Origin: Cytophagales bacterium
GTDB taxonomy: Bacteria; Bacteroidota; Bacteroidia; Cytophagales; UBA9547
Length of the DNA: 64,000 nucleotides
NCBI GenBank assembly: GCA_013297755.1
Contig: JAAFIH010000004.1
Location: 122,087-186,086, forward strand
Direction of reading: 5' to 3'
This document shows, piece after piece, positions 62,704-64,000 of this stretch. A model generated the notes under the pieces. It was not told the origin of the DNA and did no database searches. It saw only the letters and a list, made by a program, of their open reading frames with translations. Numbering within the stretch: the first letter of the stretch is position 1; each line of letters starts with the position of its first letter. The position numbers were made by a program, and so were the translations under genes.

Positions 62704-63669
62704 TTAGTAATATTTTTTATCTTTAAGGTAATTATTTACATAGTCTTCTATGCCGTCTTCTAAAGAAGTAAAAGGCTTATTATAGCCTATTGAAATCAAT
62801 TTTTGCATTTTTGCTTCCGTAAAATATTGATATTTATCTCTTATATCCAAGGGGGTATCTACAAATTCTATGTTTTCGGCTATTCCAACATTTTTGAAAA
62901 CATTTTTGGCAAGATCCAAAAAAGTGCGAGCAGTGCCAGTTCCTAGATTATAAATTCCTGAATTTTTACGATGATACATCAAAAACATACACACTTCTAT
63001 CAAATCTTTGACATAAATAAAATCTCTTAGCTGCTCACCATCCTTAAAATTTGGGTTGTGGGATCTAAATAGTTTTGATTTACCAGTGTTTTTTATTTGA
63101 TTAAAAGTGTGAAAAATAACAGATGCCATTCTATTTTTATGATACTCGTTGGGACCATATACATTAAAAAACTTCAATCCAGCCCAAAAAAAAGGCTTTT
63201 CATTTTGAGCCAAAGCCCAAATATCAAACTCGTTTTTTGAATCTCCATAAGGATTGAGAGGTTTCAACCGAGAAACCAAGGATTCGTTGTCGTCATATCC
63301 ATTTTCGCCAAGACCATAAGTGGCAGCCGAAGATGCATAAATAATTGGAATTTGATATTGAACGCCAATTTGCCATATTTTTTTAGAAAAACTTACATTT
63401 AAGTCATCAAAAATGGCTTTGTTAAATTCTGTAGTATCTGTACGAGCGCCTATATGAAAAATACATTCTATATGAGTATGATTTGTAAGAATCCACTCAA
63501 AAAACTGCGAACGCTCTACTTTTTGTTTGATTTTTTTATTTTCTAAATTTGGTGTTTTTTCTATCATCGAAAAATCATCAACAGCTATAATATAATTAAA
63601 ATTATCAGCGTTGAGCCTCGAAATAAGGCAACTTCCAATAAAACCAGCCGCTCCAGTTACTACAATCAT
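62704..63669 (-). CDS. hldD: ADP-L-glycero-D-manno-heptose 6-epimerase
   Basis: A 321-residue extended SDR. Rossmann motif TGAAGFIGS (5-13), IGARTDTTE, active-site YASSAATYG and YGDSKNEFD (the canonical YxxxK), MASVIFHTFNQ, and the conserved QLRDFIYVKDLIEV and GTGTARTFLDLAK. The enzyme makes L-glycero heptose for the lipopolysaccharide core. Motifs typical of HldD/RfaD (GARTDTTE, RMASVIFH) distinguish it from other epimerases. Its promoter box is at 63,718-63,725. Confidence 0.9.
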   Translation of the reverse strand: MIVVTGAAGFIGSCLISRLNADNFNYIIAVDDFSMIEKTPNLENKKIKQKVERSQFFEWILTNHTHIECIFHIGARTDTTEFNKAIFDDLNVSFSKKIWQIGVQYQIPIIYASSAATYGLGENGYDDNESLVSRLKPLNPYGDSKNEFDIWALAQNEKPFFWAGLKFFNVYGPNEYHKNRMASVIFHTFNQIKNTGKSKLFRSHNPNFKDGEQLRDFIYVKDLIEVCMFLMYHRKNSGIYNLGTGTARTFLDLAKNVFKNVGIAENIEFVDTPLDIRDKYQYFTEAKMQKLISIGYNKPFTSLEDGIEDYVNNYLKDKKYY

Positions 63670-63717
63670 ATAATTTATAAATTGAAATTTAAAATTTATT
63701 GGTGTGAATATTTCTTA

Positions 63718-63725
63718 CAAAGGTA
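63718..63725 (-). promoter_or_regulatory. -7 box TACCTTTG for hldD
   Basis: Reverse-strand exact TAnnTTTG match, 49 bp upstream of the ATG at 63,669. No clear TTG -33 element at the expected distance. Confidence 0.55.
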
Positions 63726-63787
63726 AAAATATTTTTAAATTAACATCATTAAAACTAGATTGATTTAATCCCTAACCCCGAAAATAT

Positions 63788-63863
63788 TTTACGGAATTTG
63801 TACTAAAAACCGATTATTTGCTTTGTATAGTCGGTTTTTTTGTTTTTATTTGCGTTCCGTAAA
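63788..63863. repeat. Short inverted repeat TTTACGGAA / TTCCGTAAA near a transposase start
   Basis: 9-bp inverted pair, 63,788-63,796 and 63,855-63,863, upstream of a transposase ORF. It could be part of the left end of an insertion sequence. Confidence 0.5.
63806..63845 (+). terminator. Hairpin with T-run upstream of the transposase
   Basis: AAAACCGATTAT (63,806-63,817), loop, ATAGTCGGTTTT (63,827-63,838) with 11 of 12 pairs and a following T-rich stretch. It could limit read-in transcription to the transposase, as seen in many IS elements. Confidence 0.6.
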
Positions 63864-63875
63864 TACGTATTATAT

Positions 63876-64000
63876 ATGTCTTCAAATCACATCTACCCTG
63901 CTTGGGCTATTGAGCATCGTAAACCTGCTACCGAACTCAGATTCATCAACAACAAGTATTATCTCTATGAAGTGAGTTCGTTTTATGACCCTATTCTCAA
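63876..64000 (+). mobile_element. Transposase, N-terminal part only (IS4-like, window edge)
   Basis: Reading the frame from ATG 63,876 gives MSSNHIYPAWAIEHRKPATELRF.. then NNKYYLYEVSSFYDPIL, cut by the window end. The HRKPxTE-x-R-x-x-x-x-KYYLYEVSSxYDP pattern resembles N-termini of IS4-type transposases as I recall them. Catalytic DDE residues are off window. A terminator-like hairpin precedes it. Confidence 0.55.

Overview
The window is AT-rich bacterial DNA from a member of the Bacteroidota (Cytophagia/Chitinophagia/Flavobacteriia-like; genus not determinable from sequence alone). The evidence is two giant PKD/Ig-like surface proteins, one with a type A and one with a type B (gliding-motility-associated) type IX secretion (T9SS) C-terminal signal, a PorP/SprF-family protein, a PorE-like TPR/PD40/OmpA protein, exact TAnnTTTG -7 promoter boxes, and phage genes of families typical of Bacteroidota Mu-like phages (DUF935 portal, gp36-like, DUF2586 sheath).

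Positions 1-18,420 are the right part of a Mu-like contractile-tail prophage. A leftward block encodes terminase small and large subunits, a small membrane/coiled-coil protein, a gp36-like protein and the portal (cut by the window start). A divergent rightward block encodes a ClpP-like protease/scaffold, capsid, DUF5675 protein, a candidate u-spanin, tail sheath, tail tube, a tail chaperone with a -1 frameshift extension, baseplate proteins, a LysM protein and fibres, ending at a strong terminator (18,386-18,418). No tape-measure gene lies where one is expected. The baseplate hub gene is broken by a 127-bp tandem duplication and overlaps an exact 978-bp tandem duplication, so the prophage looks defective unless the assembly is wrong here.

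Positions 18,900-29,070 are chromosomal: a DUF486 membrane protein, a PorE-like OmpA protein, a class I/II aminotransferase, a HincII-like type II restriction-modification pair (predicted target GTYRAC), an SDR-type epimerase, PdxH, a NamZ-like (DUF1343) exo-muramidase and a DinB-like protein.

Positions 29,467-55,212 form a co-oriented surface locus: a secreted phage-tail-collar protein, a 2624-aa PKD/Ig adhesin (T9SS type A), a 1998-aa Ig/PKD adhesin (type B), a PorP/SprF protein with a SPOR-like C-terminal extension, an outer-membrane barrel, a 1371-aa Bacteroidota surface protein and an FN3 protein. The last three are separated by repeat-rich spacers. The likely theme is T9SS export and anchoring of large adhesins at the outer membrane.

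Positions 55,900-64,000 hold hemB, a small helical protein, ppk1, a PAP2-like membrane protein, a second PD40/OmpA-like protein, hldD (rfaD), and the 5' end of an IS transposase at the window edge. Non-coding DNA throughout prophage and chromosome is filled with tandem arrays whose unit is nearly always 7 bp but whose sequence differs between loci, and with a C/G-rich hairpin repeat family.
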